Shown: piece by piece, positions 1 through 13,000 of the stretch | Layout: every line of letters starts with the position of its first letter | Position numbering within the stretch: position 1 is the first letter of the stretch | NCBI GenBank assembly: GCA_022495005.1 | Contig: JAGYXB010002069.1 | Span: forward strand, 3,658,001 to 3,722,000 | Source of the DNA: Rhyacophila brunnea | Taxonomy: Eukaryota; Arthropoda; Insecta; Trichoptera; Rhyacophilidae | DNA: 64,000 nucleotides | Direction: 5' to 3' | The notes under the pieces: model-generated | What the model saw: only the letters and a program-made list of their open reading frames with translations | Told to the model about the DNA's origin: nothing | Database searches by the model: none | Translations under genes and position numbers: made by a program

Positions 1-154
1 ATCTATCCAAATAATGTACCTTATATGTACAAGTTATTTATTATCAGGCATACAGGTGTAGAGCAGTATGTAGTGGTTATTTTTAAATCGAAAAATTATT
101 GGAAATATCAAACCAAATATCATATGAAAACCATTGTCAATCACGTGATTGTGT

Positions 155-340
155 TCAGCCGGAATGTGCATCATCGTTGATTACTTTAACTTGTAAGTCA
201 AAGTCGAATAGATTTATGATATCGATCACAACACCGGTTATATACGTCCGGGGCAAGAATATATTGAAATTGTCGATGTTGAAACCAGCACTATTTATCT
301 TGTGTATTTGTGGCAGTAATTCAGGATTAATTTTTTTGTT
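155..340 (-). pseudogene. Coding-like open stretch, unidentified
   Basis: A 61-codon open frame on the minus strand, closed by TGA at 155-157 and bounded upstream by another in-frame TGA at 341-343. Its codon use and mixed residue composition look more like protein than the surrounding AT-rich sequence, with a hydrophobic, Asn/Asp-rich run. I see no start codon and no good splice acceptor, and I do not recognise the family. It could be a terminal exon of a gene lying off the left edge, a transposon relic, or chance; the other strand is also open here. Confidence 0.18.
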
Positions 341-661
341 TCAACATATATATAATAATATTCACTACATCTCATTGTATAACTATATGAATTGAAAATA
401 TAGGAGAAGCCCCCCAAGCACAGACAACATTCTTTCGTAAACAATTAATATTTTCTATTATACATGTATCGGTGCAGGAAATGGATATCAATCCTTTTGA
501 CACACATTAATCTTTTTATCATTTTAATCCACTGGCAAATAATTTTGATTCTAATTAATTTTGGGCATGTTTAAATGCCTATCACAATGTCAGATCAATA
601 ATTTGTGTGGGCATTTTTACTTGTCCAACGCAGTGTTTATTCTCAGTTAATATGTGAAATA

Positions 662-1068
662 TAAGAATTTTTACAGTGCTAACAATGCGAATAAGCATTA
701 AGTCAAAAATACTAGTTTTGAGATAATCGAGTTTGAAAGTTTGGACGGTCTTAACTTGTTTTATACATATAAAAGGCAAATTCCTTTCTGCGATATTGCT
801 TTGAGTATGACTTAGTGCAGTTTCGCACGCAGAATTTTGTGAATACAGCCTGAGAATGAGAGAAGCAAATGCACTAAGTCCCTTTAGTGCCTTTTCTCTG
901 AATTGATGTATGTCTTTTTGACTTATAACATAAATTATCTTCGCCAGTTTTATAGATATGACTGTGTGTGTTTTTGTAGACTATAGAGCGTACTCTTAAT
1001 AAGATTACCTCATCATTAAGTCAAAACAGCAAAATTTTGACTTAGTGCTTTTTCGCAGAATACCCACG
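662..1068. mobile_element. MITE with GCATTAAGTC-type termini (copy A)
   Basis: The left part (about 690-735) reads GCATTAAGTCAAAAATACTA and then TTTTGAGATAATCGAG. The right part (1014-1068) reads AAGTCAAAACAGCAAAATTT followed by GACTTAGTGC and a GCAGAATACC end. Both parts match the ends of the elements at 52677-54013 and 61130-61542, including an internal AGAGCGT block near the right end. The interior has no coding sequence. Termini are eroded and no target duplication was found, so the limits are approximate. Confidence 0.5.
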
Positions 1069-1792
1069 AATGTTAAAATGGATATATTTAGATACAGTCA
1101 AACCTTCTATTGCGAACAAAATACCTTTTTATATTTTTATTATTTCAATTAAATATAAGGTAATCGAATTTATTAATGACTTCACTGTCGCTAACGGAAT
1201 CACTGCCATCTGTCGGCTCATTGGAGTCTTTTTCTTTTTGTATGATTTTAACAAGGAACCTTTCCAACGACACTTGCTTTTGCCTCCTTTTGAGGATTTC
1301 TCAGTAAGCAAGAGAGAGGGAGAAGAACAATCAGTTCAGTTGTGATCACGTGACGCTCGGCCGACGGCGTATACGCATTATTGGTACTGCAAAACCTTGC
1401 TTGTTAATCAAGTAAACACTTAAACCAAGTTACTCACAATCCAAGGTTTTACCGTAATTGTCTATGCTACGCGTTGATGTCATAATTCTATTCTACAAAA
1501 ATTTTGCTTGTATAAATAATTGAAGAGTTCTCCACGATAATTGATTTAAAACATGTATTAAAAAAAGTATGAAATTAAAATTGCAATGGTTTGTTTAATA
1601 TTATCTTGTATTAATCTTCTTTTCATTATTAACCCGCTTATCTCTTCCTAAAAACCACACTCGTTTGATTTGTACAATTATATTTCTGCTTTGAGATTAT
1701 TTTTTATTGTAAGTGTATATTGTATTGTATGTAAATGCATACATTATAAAGAGTTTGAATTATTGTCCTTATCTGAACATAGATACTTTGGA

Positions 1793-1868
1793 ATGTCAAT
1801 GACGAATCCACAATTCACAGGAAGAAGCTTCGGTGGGCACCATTATTAGCAGTAGTTGATAGCGTTAT
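1793..1868 (+). CDS. Possible isolated internal exon
   Basis: A 76-base open segment sits between an acceptor-like site (pyrimidine-containing tract then AG at 1791-1792) and a good donor (GTAAGT starting at 1869). It would encode about 25 residues, including Arg-Lys-Lys-Leu-Arg-Trp-Ala-Pro. I find no partner exons in the neighbouring 3 kb on the same strand, so this may be chance. No family recognised. Confidence 0.2.
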
Positions 1869-3628
1869 GTAAGTTTTCAAATAACTTATTCCCATATACC
1901 TCTCATTGATAACGGTGATTCGGAAATACACAGTGTGTTATCTGAATGCGGCCGATTGGTTTTCAAATTAGATTGTAATCGATAAATAATATTGTAGAGA
2001 AAATCTTTCACAATTTTGTCAAAATTATTCATTGATATGATAGATCCCCGTTTTACCTGTCGACATGTATAATTATTAAACTTATCGATCATACCGTATT
2101 ATTTTTGGTTATAATATCTTTTATATTGTGATCATCATTGATTTGCTAGTTATTATTAAAAATAGTTTTGCTTATATTAATACTGTGTATTGATATGGCT
2201 TTTGTGTATTCTGGCATTGTGCGTCAAAATCACTTCCCATAAATTGTACAACTAAATTGACAACTAGGGAGTAATTAATAACAAAAAAAACTATAAATAA
2301 AATTAATAAAGATTGAATTGATTCGCTTTTATTAAATTGTTTTGGACTCGTTAAGGACCCTTTGTACAATGCTTTTATTTGAAGTATGTAAGCCTCGTGA
2401 ATGTTTTGATTTTTTACAGAGTTTGATGAAACATTCTGAATCTTTTTATTAATTGTATGTTTCATACAGTATTTATAATTTAATAAATGGAATTTTACTT
2501 AAGTTAGTTTCTGTAATATTTTCAGTATAAATATTTAACAATCTATTGTAATTAAATAATGTTTGTGTGTTAATATAATTTTCATTAAATATTATTAGCT
2601 AAAAAAACCTTATTCCATGACTATAAAAATTAATCCCATAGGGTTATCGGTGACCTTCCGTTTCCTTTCTGTAGGATGTCTTAAGCCTTAAGGTCTAAGG
2701 TCCCCCCTCCGCTCACATTGACAAGTATCTCTGAATGTACCACGATTTAAGGTTCTGTTACTTTGTTTTTGAGAACATTCCACCAGGGTGATATGTGTGT
2801 GAATGTTTTTTTACATCATGAAGTTAAAATTAAGAACACTCCCTATTTATGTAATACTAAAAATTTCAATGATGAAATATATGACAATCGTTATGAAATT
2901 TGAGTGAATCACTGCTATTTCAGCGCATTGTATGTATGGATTCGGAATACTACTTACGCAAGACACACCTAGTATATAATATTTATAAAAGTCAAGTAAA
3001 ATGTAATGCCGCGTCGCGTTCGCGTGAGAATAGATGAATGAGTTGATATTCAAACGCCGACCGTTTCAAGGCTAGCAAAAAGACACTGCCGTTTTGACGC
3101 AAACGAAAAGTTGTGCAGACAAAATACCATGGACAAAGGGCAAACAGCAAAGAGCGCATTATAATAATTAACATTGTTTACTTTTCCTTTGTACAATGAT
3201 TGTATTCAGAGCTGTAGTCTTGTTACTCTCCCTGACTGGAACTTGGGATTAAATTAAAGTAATAATTATATAAAATATTAATTTGTGTGTAATATATTGT
3301 ATTTAAAGTAGATGATGTATTACCAATCATTGTAATATGGTTGCTTATTATTACCTAAATATAAAATTATAATATTATTTCGTTCTTATTTATCAGCCTT
3401 CTCCATTATACCTCGAGAAATTATAACGACATGCGACATTCATGTAGGACTGACTGAAACAGACGAGTCAGAGGCTACCTGTTAATCAGTTGTACTGACT
3501 CGTGATGTTGTGGTTAAAAAGCTACATTTCCACCCAGTGGGCATCATTCATAAACACTTTTAAAAAAGTGTGTTGGTGCGAGAAATTTTGTTTGGGAATC
3601 GAATGACCTAACTCAGCGTTTCTCAAAT

Positions 3629-3700
3629 GATAGGTCGCGACCCGCTATCGGGTCGCAGAAAGCAAAATGCCGGGTCGCCAATTTCCTAAAATAAATCCGT
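3629..3700 (+). mobile_element. hAT-type left terminus fragment
   Basis: Starts CAGCGTTTCTCAAATGATAG, the form typical of hAT inverted-repeat ends (CAG-G-TTCTCAA), followed by a GGTCGCGACCC motif repeated as GGGTCGC. No matching right terminus was found before or after the mariner element that follows, so this is a truncated or divided copy. Confidence 0.45.
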
Positions 3701-3833
3701 ATATTAACTATTTAATTTCATAATAAGCGAACATGACGCAATTGAACATGGTCAAAAATAGTTTGTTGTAGTTGGTAAGTGAAATTGGGTTTTTTGTGCT
3801 GGCAGCATTGATGCGATGCTAACACCTAAGATA

Positions 3834-5132
3834 CGAGGGTGGGTCAATAAGTCCTTAGAAAAGCCGACAGGTGGCGCGACTAGTACTGTAAGCGGTTTGT
3901 TTTCATGCAGCGGCACTACCGATTCAGTATGCTGCGAAGTTTCAATCAGATTGGTCGGGTTGTTGTGTGTTTCTCGTACATTTAAAAAAAAAATTTGCTT
4001 GTGGAAAATGGAAAAATGGAAAATGGAAAATTGAGTTTAGAGCTGTTATTAAACATTTTAATATAAAAGGGTTAACAGCAAAGGAAATAAAAAATGAGTT
4101 GGATTTAGTTCACGGCATATCTGCTCCTTCACTTGCAACTATTTATAACTGGTTAAATGAATTTAAACGTGGTCGTACATCAACAAAGGATGAACCACGC
4201 TCAGGACGTCCTGTAGAGGTGACTACACCAGAAATGATCAATAAAATCCACGATATGGTGTTAAGTGACCGAAGATTAAAGTTGAGTGAGATAATTGAGG
4301 TTACAGGGATCTCAAAAGGTAGCGTCATTTCTATTTTACATGACAAATTGGGCATGAAAAATATTTCTGCAAGATGGGTGCAGCGTTTGCTCACAGTCGA
4401 CAATAAACGCAATAGGGTGGTGGCCTCTAAAGCCCTGTTGTCGCTCATGCAACGCAATCCGGATAATTTTTTTCGTCGCTTTGTGACTGTAGATGAAACA
4501 TGGATACACCACTATACTCCCGAGACGAAAGAACAGTCAAAGCAGTGGATTGCGAAGGCAAACCATGTCCAAAGAAGGCGAAAACCGTAAAATCAGCTGG
4601 TAAGGTTATGGCTACTGTATTTTGGGATGCACGTGGAATTATTTTCGTTGACTATTTGGAAAAAGGAAAAACAATAACAGGGGATTATTATGCATCTTTA
4701 TTGGACCAGCTAAAAAACAAAATTGAAGAAAAACGGCCTCATTTAAACAGGAAAAAAATCCTCTTTCATCAGGACAATGCCCGTGTTCACACATGTTTAC
4801 GATCAATGGCTAAAATTGAAGAATTGAAGTTCGAATTGGTCGACCACCCACCGTATTCGCCAGATTTAGCCCCCAGTGACTTTTTCCTTTTCCCAAACTT
4901 AAAAAAATGGCTAAGTGGACAACGTTTTTTTTCAAATGAAGAAGTCATCGATCGGACAAATGCTTATTTTGAGGACCTTCCGAAAACTTATTTTTCTGAC
5001 GGTTTAAAAAAAATTGAGAAACGTCTAACCAAGTGTATTGAGCTCCAAGGAGATTATGTTGAGAAATAAAAAAAAAATACAAAAATAAAAACTGTTTTAA
5101 TGCTTTTTTCTAAGGAATTATTGACCCACTGA
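3834..5132 (+). mobile_element. mariner element, irritans-type
   Basis: A near-full-length mariner of about 1.3 kb. Its inverted ends read GGGTGGGTCAATAAGTCCTT at the left (3838) and the complementary AAGGAATTATTGACCCACTG at the right (to 5131), and TA dinucleotides lie at 3832-3833 and 5133-5134 as expected for this superfamily. It carries one transposase gene, broken by indels (listed separately), so the copy cannot move itself but could be mobilised by an active relative. Confidence 0.88.
4008..5069 (+). pseudogene. mariner transposase, frameshifted
   Basis: A mariner transposase cuts and pastes its own element through an N-terminal helix-turn-helix pair that binds the inverted repeats and a DDD catalytic core. 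The first part (frame open to 4590) carries the DNA-binding region, the WVPRLLT-type linker (here WVQRLLT) and the first catalytic Asp in VDETWIHHYTPE. The second part (4500-5069) carries the second Asp in FHQDNARVHT and the third in YSPDLAPSDFFLF, a D34D spacing. The two parts are in different frames: a single-base deletion near 4558-4562 separates them. The initiator is also out of frame, because the ATG at 4008 reads MEKWKMEN and then stops, so a second small indel lies near 4030. The motifs place it in the irritans subfamily. Confidence 0.88.
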
Positions 5133-5133
5133 T

Positions 5134-6990
5134 ACACCCCTGTTACAGGCGGGCTTCTCCCGGTGTAAAATAATCATTTAGTAGCTATAAGTCGAAACGT
5201 AACCCTGACCTCTAGAAACGGCTTCATAAAACATCTAATCTGATTCCTTGCTCAACCACGTAAGTATTTTTTTTTAATTTAAAAAGTAAAAATGATGATG
5301 GATGAAAGAGATAATTTTAAGACTAAATATAAGGATTCAAAATAATAAATTTTGCCGCGCTTGTCGGCAACGTCCAAATTTCGACGCGCCTGCGCCAGGG
5401 TGGTCCTCGTGATTCGTGAAATCAAAAAACATCACGCGATAAAATTTGGCCAATCACGAGAGTCCTTTTTGTGGAATGGCGTGGGTACGCGAAGTTTGAA
5501 AAAGAAAAAAAAATAAGTAAGCGTCCCCTTTCCGATAGGATAGGACCTGCGACTATAATCGTAAAAACCCAGATATAAATTTGTGAAACTAAAAAGGATA
5601 AGAAAATATAAGACCACGTCACGAACACGAAAGACCGAGTTTTATTTATACTCCAACCATTTGAATTTCTTTTTTTGTGAATCCGGGGTTCGATGGACTC
5701 CTGAGCTAGCCGCTGGAACCCCGGGGATCTCACCACCCTCGTACATAAAGTTAAAAAAATTTACTAGCTTTTGTATTTATTGATTACGTTTAATTTGACG
5801 ATGGACAAATGGATGATAAGACAACAAGTACATGATGTGCCACTAACGAAGTATTCGATTAGCACCGACAAACAATCAAGTGATGTCCAGTCGGGTACAA
5901 CTTCTGAAAGCGGAACCAACGAACGGAGACAGATTTTATAAAAAAAATGTTTCGAGGGTTTTGTTAAATGAAAAAGGTTTGGAATAACTAGTCCAGGGCA
6001 ATTAATAACTCAACTATCAAGTGCAACCATTGAAGTGATGCTGTTAATTTTACCAATGGTCTTTTGAGTTCTTAACCGGACACAGTGGTTGGCGTCTTAG
6101 TTCTCAGTTTAAGGGCCAAGACACAGTGTTGAAAATTGAGGCAGACATTCTCATCTTGTTTTGTTCAGTGTGTGTTTGAATAATGCGAGGACACAATGAG
6201 TTTGTCGAATGGATAACAATGACACTTTGCAAAAAACTCTGTTAATGACCGCTATGTAGTGCTCAGCTTTGAAGCGAATAGTATTTTATCCTTGCCTACT
6301 TGTTATAATAATATAGTCTTCTGTATCGGTATTGCCATCTTTTTTGATGCTGATTATAGTACGTAGACATAAAAATTATAGTATTTCTGAAAAAGATTTA
6401 GTACCTACATGAACATTTTTCATTTTATATCCTATAAAATTATTGTATTTTTGGTATATTTGGCATAAAAATATAGTATTTCACTATAATTGTAGTACGG
6501 ATGGATAGCAACACTGCTCTGTATGGAAGAAGAATCTACAAATTTTGAGGTTAATTATAAGAAAATATAATTGGAAACAATGTCTAATTGCAGGGCTGCT
6601 TTGAGAGTAAGGGTACCGTAAGTTGAAGGCGGTTAGTCTATGGCACCTGCTACGGCTAATCACTGACTTGATCAATTTTTTTAATGGCATTATTACATGT
6701 CACTTTTCGAAAGATAGGAATGGGTTGCAGGGCCGAGACCTAGAATAGATTATTAGTACCATGCCTACGATCACCGACTTATAATGTCATGGGTCGAAAT
6801 TCACCTTTTTAATGTGTGTTCGGATCAGACAATCCATTTCTCGTAAAAACAAAAATCTGTTAATACGTCATAATACTGTGGACCCAGAAATAATTTTATT
6901 GATCTTAGGATCGAACATGGCAAAAAAGTGGACAGAATAAGGAAACCAAAGAAGTAAAATACAAAATATGATTTTATTATATTAAATATT
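5134..6990. other. Intergenic sequence with repeat debris
   Basis: No gene recognised. It contains a higher-GC segment at 5350-5560, the stem-loop repeat at 5640-5730, the TATAGTA-rich debris at 6310-6530 related to the repeats near 39.5 and 45.2 kb, and a SINE-related tail at 6730-6915 that matches the SINE at 56.6 kb. Confidence 0.5.
5640..5730 (-). repeat. Three-copy stem-loop repeat, copy 1
   Basis: The hairpin at 5683-5724 pairs CCGGGGTTC with GAACCCCGG around a loop containing GAGCTAGCC. On the minus strand the stem is followed by ATTCACAAA and an A/T-rich segment containing TATAAATAAAA. Related copies lie at 29890-29965 and 33460-33530. It may be the end of an LTR or other retroelement in minus orientation. 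Confidence 0.45.
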
Positions 6991-7013
6991 AATTGCATCT
7001 TACAAAATTACAT

Positions 7014-10000
7014 TCATGTATCATTGATAAAATCACTATCCATTTTTTGAAACTTCTCTTTGTAGTCTTCAGGAACTTCCACACTGCTAATATCTTCCAC
7101 TGCCATTTCTTCTTCTTTTCTGAAAAATTTACATGTTGACTAATTAAATTTGGGGAAATATGTTTATAATACAATAAGTTTATTGTTGACACTAAATAAA
7201 AAATGTCTCAAATTGCAAGCTTCGTATTTTGTCGCTAGGTGCCTCTGCGAGTCTATTCTATACACAAGGCTGCTTTCGGTCCGCTATGGCAGCTAAATAG
7301 GGTAGGAAAGTATCGAATTATTAAAACTTATTGTAACAATTACAATAATTTAGTTATAATATTGTTACAATAAGTACTATGTTTTAACAGCACCTCTCAT
7401 AAGCCTCAATTATATTGAGCTTCTTTACGAGCTGTTTATTGACGAATTTAAAAGCGGGCGATTCAGCTACTGCAATTTGATGATTATACACAAAACTTTC
7501 CATTTGCTGAGAAGCCACAAGCCAGCGACTATTTTGACGGAACGTAGTTCGTTTTTTTACCGGGAGGTTGGTACTGCGCAGACGCGGTAGGCCCACACGC
7601 CGGCGTGTAGCGTGTAAAGTTGACCGGCTTTCAACTTTTCTCAGTAGAGTGTTTACAACCTGCTTATTAGCTTATTCGATGATTACACTGGGCGACTTTA
7701 CAGGCAGATTGTAAATTCGCCATTAAATAGCTCGTAAAGAAGCTCAATGTAATTGAGGCTTTACACTGGGCGAGTTTACAGGCAGATTGTAAATTCGCCA
7801 ATAAACAGCTCGTAGAGAAGCTCAATGTAATTGAGGCTTTATGCGTTAATGACATTAAGCTACTTTACAAGCTGTTTGTTGGCGAATTTAAAAGCAATTC
7901 AGCTACTGCGATTGTGATGATGACACACAAAACTTTCCATTCGCTGAGAAGCCAACAAGCTAGCGACTATTTTAACATAACATAGTTCGTTTTTTTACCG
8001 GGAGGTTGGTACTGCGCTCTACTGCGTAGACGCGGTAGGCCCACACGCCGGCGTGTAGCGTGTAAATATGACCGGCTTTCAACTTTTCTTGGTAGATTGT
8101 TTACAATCTGCTTGTTAGCTTGTTCGATGATGACACTGGGTGACTTTATAGGCAGATTGTAAATTCGCCAACAAGCAGCTCGTAAAGTAGCTCAATGTCA
8201 TTGACGCTTTAGCTGTGATAAATTTTAGACCGAGATAGACAGTTTTGACATTTCAGACGGTTAACTTATTGTAATTGTTACAATAAGTGTTAATAATTCG
8301 ATACTTTCCTACCCTATATACTTAGCTGCCGTAGCGGAACGAAAGCAGGCTTGTGTATAAAATAGACCCGCTGGTAGGTGTAAATATTATGTACATCATT
8401 GTTTTTTTCCAAACTGACAGTGACATCATTTCATACCTGAATAAAAAGAAATATACATATTCGCAACATACCTAATAAGTATATCAACGACATTTTCACA
8501 AGCCAGAAGTGCTCTCCTGTCTGTCTCCCACTTGTGAAGCTCTCGGAGAATGTAATAAGTACCATGATCTCTTAAATATTCCCTGCCATGACGTTTAGTG
8601 CAGAGCCTGCTCAAACCTTCCAGCAGAAGTCTTCTAGTGGTACGAAGAAAATTTTCTCATTAATAATTGACCAAACACAGGAGTAAGACTTAAATTAAAT
8701 ATAAATTTTACATAACTGGTGGTTTTATATTACATTATATATGATGTGGTGAAAACCAAGCAATACGTATACATACATACTAATCTTTCTACATTGAGTG
8801 CAATGTGATAGGCAGTTTTTTTTCAATGTGGGACAAAAAATTCCAGAACCAAACAACCTACTAAGTAGGTGCTAATTTCTAGGTTTCAGCAGGTTTTGGT
8901 TTGTTTCTATGCCCTACGTGGAATTAAACAATACACCAAAAATGCGAAAAGTAGAAAAATCATTAGACAATAAATATTATAATACAGAACTATCAAAAAT
9001 TACACGTAATGAATAATAATTGTTAACAAACAACTATTTTTATTATTTAACGCATAAGACACAAGATGTGAGAATGTAACATTCCATATATTGAACATAC
9101 ATAGTTTGAAAACATCTCATGCATCACTACTTAATTACCCACTAGAAAAACTCCAGTTTAGAAAAAAAATTCGATACCCAACGGGACTTGAATTTGTAAC
9201 CATTGGATTCGTGCTAGTGTGCTTTTCATATTAAGCCACGGGCATCCTACTTAATTATGATAATTTTAACTAGTAGTTCTTACTACTTATTTTTTTTCTA
9301 AAATGGATTTTTTCTAATGGGTAGATGTTTTCAAATAATGTATGTTAAACATAACTACAGTGAAACCCCGATTCTACGATTTTTAAGGGACCCAAAGAAA
9401 AAACGATAAATGCAGGATATATAAAAAATAAAAAAGTCGTTTTCTCCTGAATTTTTTTCGACGTTTTGAATTATTATCAGTTTCTCAGCTAGAGTTCTAG
9501 TATTTTCATGGGGGGCATTTTAGTTGCGACTTATAAAAATTCGTGATACAAGATGCGAGGCAAGCCTGAGCACCGACCTGCCTGTCTGAACCTGGCTGAA
9601 AGGTCTGTAGTATATGTCATAAATAATTCTATGAAAGCAAAATGAAAAATATTCAACAAAAACGGTACAAAGGACAGTATTTGTGATGGGACCATAATAT
9701 TTAGGCGATAGATCGAGGAAAACGATAAATCGGGGAACGGTAATGCGGAATTATTTAACATTGTTCTTATGGGTGTTTGGCGGGACTTTCAAAAATAGAA
9801 TGGTAGACCGGGGTCCACTGTATCCTTTTTTCTAATAATATGTATGTTTCTTTATTGTAAATTATGTATTTTCAACATAAACTAAAGATTGCGATTTTGT
9901 GTCACAGTGATTCTGTTATGTCATTGCCACCGTATGAATAATTGATGAATGAATGAATGAATGAAAGCCATAAAGGTATTTTATAAATCTTCTGTTTACC

Positions 10001-13000
10001 TGATATCAGGGTCCTGTTCTCTTTGTTTCTCCTGTGGCAAGTATTGCAGAGAAGTTGGCAACACATCCATCTCATCATCGCGAAGTTCCTCCCCCCCGGC
10101 CAAAGGTAGTAAGAGATACGTTAAAATATCCACCTAAGAGATTAAGTTAAGAGATTAAAAATATATTATTTTTGCAAAAAGAAATTGGCCATCGTATTAC
10201 TGGGCGGGAGAATTTGTTATTATTGAGATTGATATTATATTATTGAGATATTTCATTCAGTAATAATAATATAGAAAATAATGGTGTACTTTACCTCAGA
10301 ACTGAGTAGCCAATTATGTTTATCCACATCAAAGCAGATATTTCTTATTGTTCCTACTGCGCCCCCTCTTCGTACAATGGATCCTTCATATTGACAAAAG
10401 CTGGCAACACGGATGACACCTCCTTTGCTTTCAGTATTATATAGCCATTGTCGGATGCAAGAACTGCCACTAATATTACTCAATAGAGGTCCTAAAAAAG
10501 AGACAATTTTAAAATTAGTAAAAGTAAATTACCATTTTTGTTCATAAGTATTGCGTAGTAAATCGAAGACATGCCGCCGCCGTAAACTTTTGTACCTACC
10601 AGTTGTAAAGGTTCTGAAAAAAAAAAGATTTATTATCTAGAAAGAAAGAAGATTTAACAGTACACAAAGCAAAGTGTTTTGTTTAGTAAAGATGTTCAAC
10701 GCACTGCCGATGCAAAGATCGATCTAGCCTGCTTCCATGTCGACGCCGTGTGATTACCGAGTTCACCGCTCCGTCTGTCTTGGGTTTGCCGCACGTCTGC
10801 CTTGACCCTTAGACACACGGCACTTCGAATTACCGCGCTGATGTGCATTGCATTGTCTATTCTTCAACGTAGCGCGGATAGGCAATACAATTCATATCTG
10901 GCTTACGAAACCGACCTAGTATCTGAGTCAACGTGGCAGTTTGCTGCGGCGTATGTCTTAGCCCTAAGTAGAGCATATGGGAGAATATGAATATGAAGAT
11001 ACTACCTATTATTTATTGTCTGTACTGGGTTTGAGAAATTATTTGTATAGAAAGACTGGCTTACCTATGTAATGTAGTTTTGAACCGGCTGTATTGTACG
11101 AAACATTGGTAAAAGCATCCATTATCTCTGTCATGTGAGGTAGTAAAAGTGTTGCACAGAATTCAACATTTGATTCTGACCGTGAAATATTCGATAAAGC
11201 CATACAGGCAGCATCAGAATCCTGAAACATTATTTAAAACGACATTTTTATCTTGTGTATTAATAATTATATGAAATTTGTACACTACTTACTTAATTAA
11301 AAAAAACATTTTTTACAAGCAAAAAAGCAATCTAGTGCAAAATTTGGTTCTTGTCCACTTTATGGCCTGATTAATTTATGTTTATTTGCACGGTTTATAT
11401 TACATGGTAACGTGGACACTTGCTGTGTTAGGTTTTGGCTTTTTTAAAGGTTACATATTACTTTTTTGTCACTTGTCCATGGCGATAACGTTACTGACCT
11501 CTGGCATATTATGTTAATACCATGTTCGATCTTAAGAAGCCACAGAGTGGAGTTTGTATTAAAGAGATTTTTATTTTTTACGAGAAATAGATCTTAGCCA
11601 CTTGCTCAATTTATTAGGTCCAAACATACATTGAAAAACATGCAAGTTTGCCAGACCTTTGATTTGAACCCGGGACCCTCGATATAATAAGCTGATGCGA
11701 TAATCAGCCATCGTTCGCATATAAAGGGTACATGGCAAAAACAGGCGCATGGATTTTTTTTTCATTTTTAAGATTTAAATGCCATTTTGTTCAACAGAGC
11801 AAGTGCTCAAGAATGGTATCATTAAAACTACCAAAATCGATTTCATTGCTTCATAAAATGAAGGGAGAAGAAAGTGTAGTCAAGGCAAAAATCAGCTCAT
11901 TGTGTATGAAACTATACAAGAATGTAGCATTTATTATGTTTTATTACTTTGTTTCACTTTTATTATATTTAAAAATAAATGAGAAATCAATGTATAATTT
12001 ATTTTACTTAATATTAAACCATTTTCCAACCAATAAGGATTTCATTCTTCTTTTTGCTCTTCTGCACAACTATCATTTTGTCAATGAGCTTGTTTTTGCC
12101 GTGTACCCTTCATATGCTAAAAAAATAATATGTAGTTATACACAACCTTATTCTGAGGATTAAGCAATGATTTTATCAAAATGTTGACGACGTTTGTAAA
12201 ATTTGGGACCACGTCTTTGTAGGAGGCTTTATTTTCTAACAACATCAAAGCGACAGCTCCCACTTCTTCTGCAGATATATTCACAAGGCAAAGGAGAGCG
12301 TCTTTTTTAATAGTTTCTGCAGTATCCGTCGTCAATAGTATTATTTTCTTTAAGACATGGTCACATTTTGAAAGCAATGTGACTCCATCGACGGTAGCAG
12401 AGAGCCCTGTATAAATTTATTGAATTAATGTTACAGCATTTATTTTAAGTAACAAACAAACATTCTAAGTATTGATTGAAAATATGGCAGACAGCAAACA
12501 TGGGACTCCGGATAAACGAAAGAAAAACAAATAACACGCCAGTTCTCCAGAGTGCAACAGATGATCATAATACCTTTATCATTGGCGGTGATGCTTTGGA
12601 AACTGTGGAGTCATTTGTTTATATGGAGTCACAAATACTAATAACACAAGCGACGAAATAAATCACCCTCGCCAAAAGATGTAATTTAGGTTGACGAAAA
12701 CTAAATCAACCTTATATAAAACTCTCAGTTATAATGCTGCAGATGACCGCATAGCCATTTATCATTTTTTTTTTGTGGAAACAGTTTATCCCATGTAGAC
12801 AATTGAAAGTTTGATATTTTCATACATTTCAATGCATCATTATCACACACTAAGCTTACGTTGGGTTTGGTCTAAAAAAAAAGTTATAAAAGGTCATGCG
12901 GTCATCTACACCAGTGCTCCGCAACCTTTTCCCACCCATGGCACACCAAAGGTCTTCCCAGAATCCCGCGGCACATCACACGTAAAACAATTTATACACC

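Larger units (their letters stand above)
344..3615. other. Intergenic AT-rich sequence
   Basis: No gene with convincing coding signal. The stretch holds one transposon end pair (about 662-1068, listed separately) and the possible exon at 1793-1868. The rest is AT-rich sequence with short shadow frames only. Confidence 0.5.

Noticed and set aside
7384..8220. A CRISPR-like array of spaced repeats
   Set aside because: The repeats are inverted as well as direct, irregularly spaced and lie in an insect intron; foldback elements explain them.
11732..12163. A 143-residue plus-strand frame
   Set aside because: It overlaps HGH1 exon 2 and intron 2 on the other strand, is Phe/Leu/Lys-rich and has no recognisable feature.
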